Assembly: GCA_031398055.1 (NCBI GenBank)
Contig: JANNMS010000127.1
Coordinates: forward strand, 6,883-70,882
Reading direction: 5' to 3'
Length of the DNA stretch: 64,000 bases
Source: M3007 sp031398055
Lineage (GTDB): Bacteria > Bacteroidota > Bacteroidia > Chitinophagales > Saprospiraceae
The notes under the pieces were generated by a model. That model was not told where the DNA came from. It did no database searches and saw only the letters and a program-made list of their open reading frames with translations. Below, in pieces: positions 32,602-41,495 of the stretch; position 1 is the stretch's first letter; each line of letters begins with the position of its first letter. The position numbers were made by a program, and so were the translations under genes.

Positions 32602-34560
32602 ATGAACCACCGCACCACCAACCCACACCTCAAATACGAGCTCAAAAACTTCGAAAAAATGCCCCTCAAAATTTGGGGCGACCCGCTCGAAGCCTCGCGC
32701 CACGTCGCGCGTTCGATTGCGCTGGCCATCCGCCAAAAACAGCAGGACGGCGAGCAGATCGTCCTCGGTTTGGCGACGGGAAGCACGCCGATAAAAGTTT
32801 ATGACGAACTCGTCCGGCTGCACCGCGAGGAAAAATTGAGTTTCAAAAACGTGGTGACTTTCAACCTCGACGAGTATTTTCCGATGCCCCGCGAGTCGCA
32901 GCAGAGTTATTGGAAATTTATGCACGAGTATCTTTTTGACCACGTAGATATTTTACCCCACAACATCCACATCCCAAACGGCACGGTGCCGATGGAAAAA
33001 GTGGCCGAACACTGCGAGCAATATGAAAAATTGATCGACCTGCACGGCGGCATCGACATCCAACTTTTGGGCATCGGGCGCACCGGGCACATTGGTTTCA
33101 ACGAACCGGGGTCGTGGGAAACTTCGGCCACACGCATGGTTCGGCTCGATTCTTTGACCCGTCGCGACGCCGCGCGGGATTTTGGCGGCGAGCACGTGAC
33201 GCCCTACCGGGCCATTACGATGGGCATAAAATCCATTTTTAAAGCCAAAACCGTTTATCTTTTGGCTTTCGGGGCGCACAAATCGGAAGTCATGCGACTC
33301 GCGGTCGAAGGTGAAATCACCGAACTTTTGCCCGCGTCTTTTTTGCAAAAACACCCCAACGTCAAGGCCGTTTTGGACACCGCCGCTGCCGAATGTTTGT
33401 CGCGGATGAAAACGCCGTGGCTGGTCGGAATTTGCAATTGGTCGGATGATTTGATTTGCAAAGCCGTCGTTTGGCTTTCACAAAAAACTGGAAAACCCAT
33501 TTTGAAATTAACCGACGAAGATTATAACGAGCATGGTTTGTCAGAATTGATTATCGAACAAGCCTCAGCGTATGATATTAATATCCGTATTTTCAATAGA
33601 TTGCAGCACACGATTTCTGGTTGGCCGGGCGGAAAACCAAACGCCGACGACTCGAACCGACCGGAACGCGCCGTGCCAGCCAAAAAACGGGTCATCCTTT
33701 TCAGCCCGCACCCCGACGACGATGTGATTTCGATGGGCGGCACTTTTTTGCGGCTCGTTGAGCAAGGCCACGAGGTTCATGTGGCCTACCAAACTTCGGG
33801 AAATATTGCGGTGCACGACCACGACGCCCTGCGGTACGCTGAGTTTTTGCTCGAATTTGCCGAACATCAGAAAATCGGCGACAAAAAGGAAATGGAAAAA
33901 TACCAGGCCATCATCGATTTTTTGAAAAAGAAAACCCCCGGCGACCCCGACACGCCCGAAGTTTTGAGTTTAAAAGGTTTGATTCGGCGCGGCGAGGCGC
34001 GGGGCGGGGCGCGTTTTACAGGTTTAACGGATGCCCAAATCCACTTTTTGGATATGCCGTTTTACGAAACCGGGCGCACCCGAAAAATGCCGCTCGGCGA
34101 TGCCGACATCAAAATCATCGTGGATTTGATGGAAAAAATAAAGCCGCACCAAGTTTACGCCGCAGGCGATTTGGCCGATCCGCATGGCACGCACCGCGTT
34201 TGTTTGGATGCGATTTTTGCGGCTTTCCGCAATTTGAAAGACGGTTCGGGAGCGAAGTCGAACGACGAAAAATGGATGAAAGATTGTTGGCTTTGGCTGT
34301 ACCGCGGCGCGTGGCACGAGTGGTCGGTGGACGAAATTGAAATGGCCGTGCCAATGTCGCCGGAGCAATTGCGGATAAAACGGCAGGCGATTTTCATGCA
34401 TCAAAGCCAAAAAGACCGACCGCCATTTCCGGGCGAGGACAACCGCGAATTTTGGCAACGCGCCGAAGACCGCAACCGCGAAACGGCCAAAACTTACCGA
34501 AAACTTGGGCTGGCGGAATACGAAGCGATGGAGGCTTTTGTCCGTTGGAAAGGGATTTGA
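32602..34560 (+). CDS. Glucosamine-6-phosphate deaminase fused to a LmbE/PIG-L-like deacetylase domain
   Basis: This encodes 652 residues. Residues about 20-290 are a NagB domain (VLGLATGSTPIKVYDEL, FNLDEYFP, GIGRTGHIGFNEPG, with the conserved catalytic Asp, Glu and His). Residues about 365-640 are a PIG-L/LmbE domain with the zinc site FSPHPDDDVISMGGT and a second His in DPHGTHRVCLDAIF. NagB turns glucosamine-6-phosphate into fructose-6-phosphate and ammonia; LmbE domains deacetylate N-acetylglucosaminyl groups. The fusion is known in Bacteroidota and would couple deacetylation to deamination in amino-sugar use. The allosteric and catalytic details of the fusion are inferred. Confidence 0.93.
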   Translation: MNHRTTNPHLKYELKNFEKMPLKIWGDPLEASRHVARSIALAIRQKQQDGEQIVLGLATGSTPIKVYDELVRLHREEKLSFKNVVTFNLDEYFPMPRESQQSYWKFMHEYLFDHVDILPHNIHIPNGTVPMEKVAEHCEQYEKLIDLHGGIDIQLLGIGRTGHIGFNEPGSWETSATRMVRLDSLTRRDAARDFGGEHVTPYRAITMGIKSIFKAKTVYLLAFGAHKSEVMRLAVEGEITELLPASFLQKHPNVKAVLDTAAAECLSRMKTPWLVGICNWSDDLICKAVVWLSQKTGKPILKLTDEDYNEHGLSELIIEQASAYDINIRIFNRLQHTISGWPGGKPNADDSNRPERAVPAKKRVILFSPHPDDDVISMGGTFLRLVEQGHEVHVAYQTSGNIAVHDHDALRYAEFLLEFAEHQKIGDKKEMEKYQAIIDFLKKKTPGDPDTPEVLSLKGLIRRGEARGGARFTGLTDAQIHFLDMPFYETGRTRKMPLGDADIKIIVDLMEKIKPHQVYAAGDLADPHGTHRVCLDAIFAAFRNLKDGSGAKSNDEKWMKDCWLWLYRGAWHEWSVDEIEMAVPMSPEQLRIKRQAIFMHQSQKDRPPFPGEDNREFWQRAEDRNRETAKTYRKLGLAEYEAMEAFVRWKGI

Positions 34561-34566
34561 AGAAAC

Positions 34567-34605
34567 AAAAAAAGCCAATCGAAAGAATTTCGGTTGGCTT
34601 TTTTG
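34567..34605. terminator. Bidirectional terminator
   Basis: Stem AAAAAAGCCAAtCG.. / CGgTTGGCTTTTTT between the convergent NagB-LmbE gene and the secreted protein gene. Confidence 0.85.
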
Positions 34606-34622
34606 TTTGAAAAAGTGGCGTT

Positions 34623-35174
34623 TCAATAATTCAAAGTAACGGTTTTGGAATTTCCGTTGTCGCAGGCATCGATGCCGCTCGGCGTATAATTTGCCTCGAC
34701 AATCAACCTTTTCAGCGTGTTGAACTGGCCCGTTTTGTAAAAATTCAGGGAAACCGTTTTGCTTTGCCCGGGTGCGAGCGTCCCGGTGAAACCTGTGTTT
34801 TTTACAGCCGCTTCCACTTTCAAATTCGTGCCGCTGCGGACGATGGAATATTTTACCACCAGTTTTGAAGCGGTCAGCTTTTGGCCGAAATCGGCGACTT
34901 TATTTCCATAATTTTTTACCGTAAAATCACCGACGTACCGATATCCATTGAGTGCCGGGACGATGCCGAAATTGGTAATGGATTCGATTTTTACGTCCGG
35001 GCAAGCGGCAAAATTGTTTGTTAAAATTTCAGGTAAATTTGAAATTTCAGCATTTTCAAAACCATTTTCCCTGTTTTTTTCAAATGAAAATGCCTGAAAA
35101 ATCAGAACCGAAGCGATGAAAAACAGCCGGATGGCTGTGGTGAAAAGTGCTTTTTTTATTTGAAAATTTTTCAT
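34623..35174 (-). CDS. Secreted CARDB-like protein, sigma-cluster member
   Basis: This encodes 183 residues from the ATG at 35174. After a signal peptide (to about residue 30), the mature part resembles a single CARDB/adhesin-like beta-sandwich: CPDVKIESITNFG, VGDFTVKNYGNKVADFGQKL, KVEAAVKNTGFTGTLAPGQSKTVSL and LIVEANYTPSGIDACDNGNS. Two cysteines (about 65 and 175) could form a disulfide. A surface or ligand-binding module is inferred. It is the last of the sigma-cluster genes; its promoter carries ACTTAC-N15-TGCAATC at 35227-35254, so it is probably read by the neighbouring ECF sigma factor. Confidence 0.7.
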   Translation of the reverse strand: MKNFQIKKALFTTAIRLFFIASVLIFQAFSFEKNRENGFENAEISNLPEILTNNFAACPDVKIESITNFGIVPALNGYRYVGDFTVKNYGNKVADFGQKLTASKLVVKYSIVRSGTNLKVEAAVKNTGFTGTLAPGQSKTVSLNFYKTGQFNTLKRLIVEANYTPSGIDACDNGNSKTVTLNY

Positions 35175-35226
35175 TTTTTGAGTTTTTAGAAATTTGAAAA
35201 TCAAGATTTGAGTGCTTTTGAAAGTG

Positions 35227-35254
35227 GATTGCACGGACTACGGTGCGGGTAAGT
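35227..35254 (-). promoter_or_regulatory. Putative ECF promoter 1 (secreted CARDB-like gene)
   Basis: Minus strand ACTTAC and TGCAATC (plus gtaagt 35249-35254 and gattgca 35227-35233) are separated by exactly 15 bp. The same pair with the same spacing stands before three other units of the cluster. Confidence 0.6.
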
Positions 35255-35287
35255 TTTTGGGCAAAAATTCTTTTCAAATTTTTTTTT

Positions 35288-35332
35288 AGAAAAAAAAACT
35301 GCCCGCCAGTGCATTGACCGGGCGGGCAGAAA
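35288..35332 (-). terminator. Terminator of the ScyD-like gene
   Basis: Stem CTGCCCGCC / GGGCGGGCAG with loop agtgcattgac and a T run on the minus strand. Confidence 0.8.
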
Positions 35333-35375
35333 TGCTGCTTTTTTGAAAAAACAGCAATTAATTTGATGGACGATC

Positions 35376-36650
35376 CTATTCTTTGACAAACCGCGCAGCA
35401 CCGGTCGCGCCATTTTCCGTCGTAATTTTTAAAAAATAAACACCCGCAGCAAGTCCTCGGACATCGATTTTTTTATCCAAAAAGGGTTTTGAAAAAACGA
35501 CCTGCCCGCTCGAATTGACCATCGAAACTGAAATTTTTTCCCCATTTTTAGGTTCAAAACCGACCGAAATAAAATCGGTTGCTGGGTTTGGCGAAAGGTT
35601 TAGGCCAAAGGTGCGGTTGTCAATTGAGTTGGTTGCCGTGACCAATTTGTCAAATTTCAGCACCTGCCCAAAAAACGGGGCACTGACGTACACATTTCCC
35701 TGCTGGTCAATGGCCATGCCGGCGGCGGGGCCAAAATTTTCGGCCACGATTTTGGATGAACCGTCGGCTTTGATGCGCGTGATTTTGGCCGTGTTCGGCT
35801 GAAAACCGGGCATCGGCGCAAAATCAAAATGCGCCAATTGCAGGGCCAACAAATCGCCGCTCGCCGGGTCGATGGCCAAATCGGTGAGCAGCGTCATCCC
35901 GGTTTTGAAAGGCATGACCACCCCGTCGGCAGTCATCGAATAGATCGTTGCCGCCCCGTCAATAAATGGAAAACCGGTGAGCGTGGCCAAATAAAACCCA
36001 CCGCCCGGTTTGGCGAGGATCCGGGTCGGCACTTGATTGATAAATGGTGGGCCGACGGGCGTGGGGTTCTGAAAATCGGGCAGCGTGGCGACGATGGTTT
36101 TTTGGTCGGGCAGCGTCAATTTGATGACCGAGTTCGCCGCGGCATCCACCACAAACAAATTTGTGAGGCCATCCAACGCGGCAGAAAACGGGTTGCTTTC
36201 CAAAAAACCTTTCGATTTTACAAACCCAGTAATATCCACTCGCGCCGAAGTGCTCGATGCCGCAATCGTCGGACTCGTGCCCGGCGTGAATCCGTTCAAG
36301 TTGTACAACAGCACACTGCCAGAAAGAACATCCTTGCCGCCGCCCGACAGCACCGCAATTTGGTTGAGCGGCAGCGCGACGACATGGGACGGCCCCTGAA
36401 TTTCCTGCACAATTGTGTCAAAAAACGACGGCAAATCCTTGATAACGGGCAAAAGCGACCCGTCCGGTTTCAGAATGGACACACGGCTATCGTTTTGGCC
36501 AGAGCCTGTTTCGACCAACCAGAGATTGTTGGCAGCATCCACCGAGAGGCCGAGCGGAGAGCGCAGGTTGCTGGCAACCACGCTGAATGTTTGGGAAAAC
36601 ACTTGCAAACTGCTCAAAATGAGCAAGGTGGGTAAAATGATTTTTTTCAT
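35376..36650 (-). CDS. ScyD/ScyE-like beta-propeller with T9SS sorting domain
   Basis: This encodes 424 residues. After a signal peptide (to about residue 20, VFSQ), repeated strand motifs typical of ScyD/ScyE and NHL-type propellers appear: LRSPLGLSVDAANNLWLVE, PFSAALDGLTNLFVVDAAANS, GMTLLTDLAIDPASGD and GPAAGMAIDQQGNVYVS. The last 75 residues are a Por/T9SS sorting domain (NLSPNPATDFISVGF, GLAAGVYFLKIT, ARFVKE). A surface-delivered propeller, probably ligand- or protein-binding, is inferred. Its promoter holds the ACTTAC-N15-TGCAATC site (36740-36767), placing it in the sigma cluster. Confidence 0.82.
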   Translation of the reverse strand: MKKIILPTLLILSSLQVFSQTFSVVASNLRSPLGLSVDAANNLWLVETGSGQNDSRVSILKPDGSLLPVIKDLPSFFDTIVQEIQGPSHVVALPLNQIAVLSGGGKDVLSGSVLLYNLNGFTPGTSPTIAASSTSARVDITGFVKSKGFLESNPFSAALDGLTNLFVVDAAANSVIKLTLPDQKTIVATLPDFQNPTPVGPPFINQVPTRILAKPGGGFYLATLTGFPFIDGAATIYSMTADGVVMPFKTGMTLLTDLAIDPASGDLLALQLAHFDFAPMPGFQPNTAKITRIKADGSSKIVAENFGPAAGMAIDQQGNVYVSAPFFGQVLKFDKLVTATNSIDNRTFGLNLSPNPATDFISVGFEPKNGEKISVSMVNSSGQVVFSKPFLDKKIDVRGLAAGVYFLKITTENGATGAARFVKE

Positions 36651-36739
36651 TTGAGTGATTTTGAAAAGTGAGTAATATTATTGGTTTGGAAATAAATATT
36701 GTTGGTTTTTAAAATTGGATTTTGTGGCTTTCAAACTTG

Positions 36740-36767
36740 GATTGCACCAGGTCCACGGCAGGTAAGT
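36740..36767 (-). promoter_or_regulatory. Putative ECF promoter 2 (ScyD-like gene)
   Basis: Plus gattgca 36740-36746 and gtaagt 36762-36767, 15 bp apart, as at the other three sites. Confidence 0.6.
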
Positions 36768-36785
36768 TTTTTCAAAATATTTTTT

Positions 36786-36829
36786 CAAAAAAAACAGCCC
36801 GCCCGGTGCAAAGACCGAGCGGGCTGTTC
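36786..36829 (-). terminator. Terminator of the CHAT gene
   Basis: Stem AACAGCCCGC / GCGGGCTGTT with an inner CGGT / ACCG pair, near-identical to the terminator at 40618-40662. Confidence 0.85.
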
Positions 36830-36851
36830 TAAAAAATTGAAAATCAATGTT

Positions 36852-39599
36852 TTATCCTCCAATCAAAACAAACCCTGCCCAAAAAAACGGTTGGGGGTAT
36901 TTGGCTTTTATCGAAAGTTGAGCCCCGCGAAATGCTGCTGAAATTTCCGAACCGCCCAGCCAATTTTTGTAAAAAAACAACATGAACTCGCGCCCCACCT
37001 CATCGTCCACATCCCAAAGTGAGATGATGATATTTTTTGCGCCAGCGATTTTCAAGGCGCGTTGCAAACCATAAACGCCCTCGCCGTTTTGCAATTTGCC
37101 CTGCGCGGTTTGGCAGGCGGACAAAACGACGAGTTCCGTGTTTTCCAAATCCAAATTTTGGGCCTCGAAAGCGGTCAAAACGCCATCGTCGGTTTTGGAA
37201 TCCGCGCTTTTTTTGTCCAAAGTATTTTGCGCCCCGGCGAAAAAAAGCATCGAACGGAGCATCGGATTGCGTTCGACGACCGACCGCGACAGCCCCGCCG
37301 TGCCGCTTTTTTCATTGGCCAAAAAATATCCGTGCGTGGCGAGGTGTAGGATTTGTAGTTTTTCAGCAGATTTCACGATGGTTTCGGTGGCGGTTTCGCG
37401 GGTGAAAACTGATGTTTTCCAGCCGTTTTTTTGAAGCAAAATGGAGATTTCGTCCACTTCTTTTTGACTGCCGGGCAAGTTTTCGAGTTTCAAACCGCGC
37501 GTTTCGGAAAGATCGCGCATCAAAAAAGGCATCGGGTCGGCGACCGAAACTGGTGGCAAAACCGCCGTCGAATCTGTTTCCAAAACCGAACGGGTGCGCG
37601 TTGCAACACTGTTTTCACTTTCATTTTTCAATGAAAAATCTGGGTTGCCGACCAAAACGGCTGTTTTTTGATTTTGAAAATTTGGATTTTTAGCTGCAAA
37701 ATCAGCAGGTTTTGAAATGTCCCGCAGCGAAAAAACAGGCCGGATTTCAATTTTTTCGCCCAAAAAACTGCCGTCCGGACGGCGCAGCGCACCCAAATTG
37801 ATTTTGTGGAATGCCCCGTCGGACGAGACAAAAACGCGGTTCACGTTTTTCAAAAACGGTTCGAGCGGCTGCCAAATCGTTTTGAAAAGTTCTTCGGTCA
37901 TGCCTTTTCCGTCGGGCGAGGCACATTCGGAAAGGTATTTTTCGGTCAGAATTTGTTCCAAACGTTCGCCGTCGGGCAAAAAAACGACTGCTGGATTTTC
38001 CAACATTTCCGGGGTGATGATAAAAATGGCGTAGCGCACCGTGTCCGTTTTTTCAATTTTGAATTCGTTGAAACGGGCAATTTCGAGCGCGGCCTCGCCC
38101 GGTTTCAAATTTTTCTGGACGGCGCGCCACGAAAACGGGGTTTTCAAATTTGCCGAAGCAAAATCGGCGCTGCTGTGGGCGATGATTTTTTCCAAAGAAT
38201 CTGCCCGAAATTCGAGTGCGGGGATGCTGATTTTTTGCGATTCGAAGTCTGCTTTTGGTTGGGTGTAGCACCACGCGAGTCGTTCGCGGGTGTCCTGCCA
38301 TTCTGAAAAAACGGGGGCGAGTGCGGTGTCGGCTTGGATGTTTTGGCGGATCCGCTGGCTTGCAGTGCACAAAATTGATTTGTGAAACAATTGAAAATTG
38401 ATTGCCGTTTCTCGCAAATTTTGGTCGTTTTGGGCAAAACTGAGCAGGATGCCGAGTTGGTTGTTGCGGTTGGCAAAATTGTCGGCACGGCTTTTTTCGT
38501 TCAAAAAAAAGGTCTGTTCGAAAAAATTTTGGGCATGGATTTTTAAAATGCGGTTCCAAAAAAACAGCGCGGAATCGGGCTGATTGGTCAGCGAGGCAAC
38601 GATGCTCTTTTTTTCCAAAAACTCCATAAAACCTGGGGTGTTTTCCCCGATTTCGCTTTCCAAACCTGTCATTTTGTTCAAATAATCGGCTGCTTCCTCG
38701 AATTTTTGGGTCTGGATGAGTGCCTCGATCAAGGCATCAAGGGCATATAAACTGGCACCGCCCCAAGGCGTTCCGCTAAATTTTTGGAGATTGGCGACCC
38801 CTTTTTTCAATAAATCGATTTTTTCCGAGGGGTCTTTGGTGCAGGCTGAGCGCAAAACTTGCAAATCGCCGAGGGAGTGAAAGTCGTTTTCGTCGGGTGG
38901 CAAAATGTCGTCAAGCACAGCACAGCCCGCTTCGTTATTTTCTTGCCGAAAATAAATATAGGCCAAGTACATGGCCACGGCGCGCCGGAAACTGTCCGTT
39001 TTTTCGCTGATTTTTTCGGTGACCACGAATGCCTCGTGGACATATTTTTCCGCACCAGCGAGGTCGGAAAGATTGTTCAGCATTTCACCAAAAGTGAGCA
39101 GCGTGATGACATAAACCATCGAATTTTCATTGGAATTGGCGACGATCTCCCGCAAATTTTGCCGCACCATCGAATCTGCCTTGAAATAATCGCCCCGTTC
39201 GCCGAGCAATTGGGCGAGGTTGTTCCTTCTAAAAATCAAAATATCTGCCCCCGGCGGATGTTCTTTTGTAGCCAATCCTACACTTTTTTCAGCAAACTTA
39301 ATGGCTTGGGCATAGTTGCCGCGCAGCAAAAAAACCTTACTCCTGTTGAAAAAAAGAGCCTCTGGCGGCGAAATTTTTGCATTTTCGGCCAATTGAAAAC
39401 CTTTCAAAATCAATTTTTCGGCCTCGTCCAATTGCCCATCGGCTATTTCCATCTCGGCAGAATCGTTCAAAAAAATGAGTTTCGCATGTAAAACTGAATC
39501 AAATTTTGATTGCAATTCCGCTTCATTTTGTCCGGACAATTGCCCATTTTCAAAGGCAAGGAAAATAATCAGGCAGCCAAAAAGGAAGTGCTTTTTCAT
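36852..39599 (-). CDS. Exported TPR-CHAT protease
   Basis: This encodes 915 residues. The ATG at 39599 gives a signal peptide (MKKHFLFGCLIIFLAFENGQLSG), so the enzyme is probably periplasmic. Tetratricopeptide-like repeats fill residues about 45-360 (AEKLILKGFQLAENAK, YAQAIKFAEKSVGLA, DYFKADSMVRQNL). The C-terminal third is a CHAT caspase-like domain with the catalytic His in ILHLATHGYF (H756) and Cys in VVLSACQTAQG (C829), followed by GVYGLQRALKIAGAKNIIISLWDVDD. CHAT proteases cut after specific residues in partner proteins. It has a TACTTTTG promoter (about 39627) instead of the cluster's ECF motif, and is likely made constitutively. The anti-sigma-like membrane protein is a candidate substrate (inferred). 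Confidence 0.9.
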   Translation of the reverse strand: MKKHFLFGCLIIFLAFENGQLSGQNEAELQSKFDSVLHAKLIFLNDSAEMEIADGQLDEAEKLILKGFQLAENAKISPPEALFFNRSKVFLLRGNYAQAIKFAEKSVGLATKEHPPGADILIFRRNNLAQLLGERGDYFKADSMVRQNLREIVANSNENSMVYVITLLTFGEMLNNLSDLAGAEKYVHEAFVVTEKISEKTDSFRRAVAMYLAYIYFRQENNEAGCAVLDDILPPDENDFHSLGDLQVLRSACTKDPSEKIDLLKKGVANLQKFSGTPWGGASLYALDALIEALIQTQKFEEAADYLNKMTGLESEIGENTPGFMEFLEKKSIVASLTNQPDSALFFWNRILKIHAQNFFEQTFFLNEKSRADNFANRNNQLGILLSFAQNDQNLRETAINFQLFHKSILCTASQRIRQNIQADTALAPVFSEWQDTRERLAWCYTQPKADFESQKISIPALEFRADSLEKIIAHSSADFASANLKTPFSWRAVQKNLKPGEAALEIARFNEFKIEKTDTVRYAIFIITPEMLENPAVVFLPDGERLEQILTEKYLSECASPDGKGMTEELFKTIWQPLEPFLKNVNRVFVSSDGAFHKINLGALRRPDGSFLGEKIEIRPVFSLRDISKPADFAAKNPNFQNQKTAVLVGNPDFSLKNESENSVATRTRSVLETDSTAVLPPVSVADPMPFLMRDLSETRGLKLENLPGSQKEVDEISILLQKNGWKTSVFTRETATETIVKSAEKLQILHLATHGYFLANEKSGTAGLSRSVVERNPMLRSMLFFAGAQNTLDKKSADSKTDDGVLTAFEAQNLDLENTELVVLSACQTAQGKLQNGEGVYGLQRALKIAGAKNIIISLWDVDDEVGREFMLFFYKNWLGGSEISAAFRGAQLSIKAKYPQPFFWAGFVLIGG

Positions 39600-39654
39600 A
39601 AAAAATGGATTTGATTTTTGATTTTCAAAAGTATGGAAAAATCTGACACCCCTC

Positions 39655-39702
39655 AAAAAATGGCCGCAACCGCCCGATTAGGTGGCAGTCGCGGCTTTTT
39701 TA
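39655..39702 (-). terminator. Terminator of the DUF3244-like gene
   Basis: Imperfect stem GCCGCaaCCGCC / GGTGGcagtCGCGGC with A/T runs, 31 bp after the stop at 39733. Confidence 0.7.
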
Positions 39703-39732
39703 ATCACTAATTCAGAATTCAATTCTCCCTTT

Positions 39733-40482
39733 TCAATTTTTTGTGAACTTTTCTGATTCTGCGACAATTGCAGGGCGTTCGAGCCGTTGCGAGCCGCCGA
39801 ATGTCAATTCGTTGTTTTTGATTGAAAAAAATTGGACGACCGTTGCGTCGCCTGCCCGGATGGCGATAAAGTATTGGCCGTTTTGGGCACCGGTGAGGTT
39901 TATTGATTTGGCGTAGCCAATCTCGCCGCACACCTTTTCATCAAACAACGACCCACCACCGAGGCTATTTATCCGAACCGCAGTGGGCTGTTTTTGAAGG
40001 TTGGCGAGTTGCAAATCAAAAAACAGGCCGCCTGTTGAGGTGAAATGGGTGATGAGTTTGCCTTTTTCGTCCGTGTTTTGGCTGACCAACTGGGCAAGGC
40101 TTTTTTGGGGTGCGGCCTCCATTTTTTGGAAAAACGCGAAGTCGTTGCCGTTCATCGAAAATCCCTGCGAAACGCTACTTTTTTTGTTTTTCACAAAAAG
40201 AATGAATTCGCCGTCGGCGATGGTTTTGAGGTCAAACAAGGCGGAATACCCGGTTTTGTTGTTGATAAACTGGGAGTGCCAGACCGTGCCATCGGTACTT
40301 TGGATGGCGATTTCGGTGCGGAATTTTTGGAGATTGGCCAACCGAATTTGGAGCGTTTTGGGGGTGTTGCCCGGCTCAATTTTGAGGATGAGGTTAGCGG
40401 CACGACTGGTTTTTGAAATTCCGAAAACGTTCGTTGTGGCTGCAAAAACGAGGGCAGCAAAAAGAATGAGGTACTTTTTCAT
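39733..40482 (-). CDS. Secreted protein with two DUF3244-like domains, sigma-cluster member
   Basis: This encodes 249 residues from the ATG at 40482. The signal peptide ends near FGISK. Two homologous beta-rich halves follow; each has an ANLQK-type strand (LQIRLANLQKFRTEIAIQ and DLQLANLQKQPTAVRI), a GxxxxSxF loop and a GQYFIAIRAG or GEFILFVKNK strand, matching the DUF3244/T9SS-CTD-like fold used by small secreted Bacteroidota proteins. Function unknown; a binding or structural role is likely. Its promoter carries ACTTAC-N15-TGCAATC at 40571-40598. Confidence 0.65.
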   Translation of the reverse strand: MKKYLILFAALVFAATTNVFGISKTSRAANLILKIEPGNTPKTLQIRLANLQKFRTEIAIQSTDGTVWHSQFINNKTGYSALFDLKTIADGEFILFVKNKKSSVSQGFSMNGNDFAFFQKMEAAPQKSLAQLVSQNTDEKGKLITHFTSTGGLFFDLQLANLQKQPTAVRINSLGGGSLFDEKVCGEIGYAKSINLTGAQNGQYFIAIRAGDATVVQFFSIKNNELTFGGSQRLERPAIVAESEKFTKN

Positions 40483-40570
40483 TTGTAAAAAAATTTGGGT
40501 GGTGAAAAAATTTGGGTAAAAAAAATGGGCGAAGGCATTCGAAAACACTTGGCGACCGTGTTTGAAAGTG

Positions 40571-40598
40571 GATTGCAGCGACGGCTGGGCAAGTAAGT
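40571..40598 (-). promoter_or_regulatory. Putative ECF promoter 3 (DUF3244-like gene)
   Basis: Plus gattgca 40571-40577 and gtaagt 40593-40598, 15 bp apart. The ATG lies 89 bp downstream. Confidence 0.6.
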
Positions 40599-40617
40599 TT
40601 TTTCAAAAAAATATTTT

Positions 40618-40662
40618 CAAAAAAAACAGCCCGCCCGGTGCAGTGACCGAGCGGGCTGTTCT
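40618..40662 (-). terminator. Terminator of the sigma/anti-sigma operon
   Basis: Stem AACAGCCCGC / GCGGGCTGTT with inner CGGT / ACCG, near-identical to the one at 36786-36829. Confidence 0.85.
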
Positions 40663-40727
40663 AAAAAATTGAAAATCAATGACTTGTCTAAAAAAAATTG
40701 GGTTGATTTGAAAAAGAATTGCGACAA

Positions 40728-41495
40728 TTATTCTTGCAATTTTTCGACCGCCATTTTTGCTGCCGCCTGTCTCGGATGCCCCGCCGTTCGCACGATTTTT
40801 TCAAAAATGGCCCGCGCTTCGTCCATTTTCCCCTCAGCCAAAAGTGAAATTCCGAGTAGCCATTTTGCTTCCTCAGAAAATGCCGCACCCTGTTTTTCCA
40901 TATTGAAAATCAAAGGTTTGGCTGTGTTCGGTTGGCCGTCGCGGAGGTTTTGGATGGCTTTTTTCCAATCAAAATTTGACTGAAAATCGCCCCCGTTTTT
41001 TTCGGTTTCGGTCAGCAATTCTGAAATCAAAAACACAGTTGCCGAGTCCAAATTTTCAAAAACGCCCCGAACAAGCGGCTTTTCAAATTGCTCCTTTTTT
41101 GAAAGCGGGCGTTCGGCAATCGGCACGTTTTTTTTGCCCACCGGTTTTTCGGGAACGGGCGCAGGCGATTGATTTTCAAGGTTTTGGGACGGCTGCGGTT
41201 CGATTTTTTCCTCAATTTTTGGCACAGGTATTTCATCAAAATCGGGCACGGGAGGCGAGGGGTTCATAATTTTCGCAAAAAACAAAACCGCAAAAGCCCC
41301 CAAAATCAGCAGGCCGATTGCGAGGGCAACAGTTTTTTTTAAAAACCACCGTCGCGCCAATTTTTGGCGAAAGGCGGCGGCCTCGGCGACCTTTTTTTCG
41401 AGCCGCAAACCCTCCAAACCCGCCTCGATTTTTTCGAGTGCGCGGCGTTCGGAATCGTTGGGGTTTTCGTTTAAATATTGTTTAAAATCTTCCAT
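40728..41495 (-). CDS. Anti-sigma-like single-pass membrane protein with TPR-like end
   Basis: This encodes 255 residues. Residues 1-50 are cytoplasmic and charged, one membrane helix spans about 55-76 (VALAIGLLILGAFAVLFF), a Pro/Glu-rich linker (residues about 80-125, KIEEKIEPQPSQ) follows, and the C-terminal half is helical with a TPR-like unit (EEAKWLLGISLLAEGKMDEARAIFEKIV). It overlaps the sigma gene by 25 bp, the usual place of an anti-sigma factor, and the topology fits one. No known anti-sigma domain (zinc finger, FecR) is visible, so the role rests on context. Confidence 0.65.
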   Translation of the reverse strand: MEDFKQYLNENPNDSERRALEKIEAGLEGLRLEKKVAEAAAFRQKLARRWFLKKTVALAIGLLILGAFAVLFFAKIMNPSPPVPDFDEIPVPKIEEKIEPQPSQNLENQSPAPVPEKPVGKKNVPIAERPLSKKEQFEKPLVRGVFENLDSATVFLISELLTETEKNGGDFQSNFDWKKAIQNLRDGQPNTAKPLIFNMEKQGAAFSEEAKWLLGISLLAEGKMDEARAIFEKIVRTAGHPRQAAAKMAVEKLQE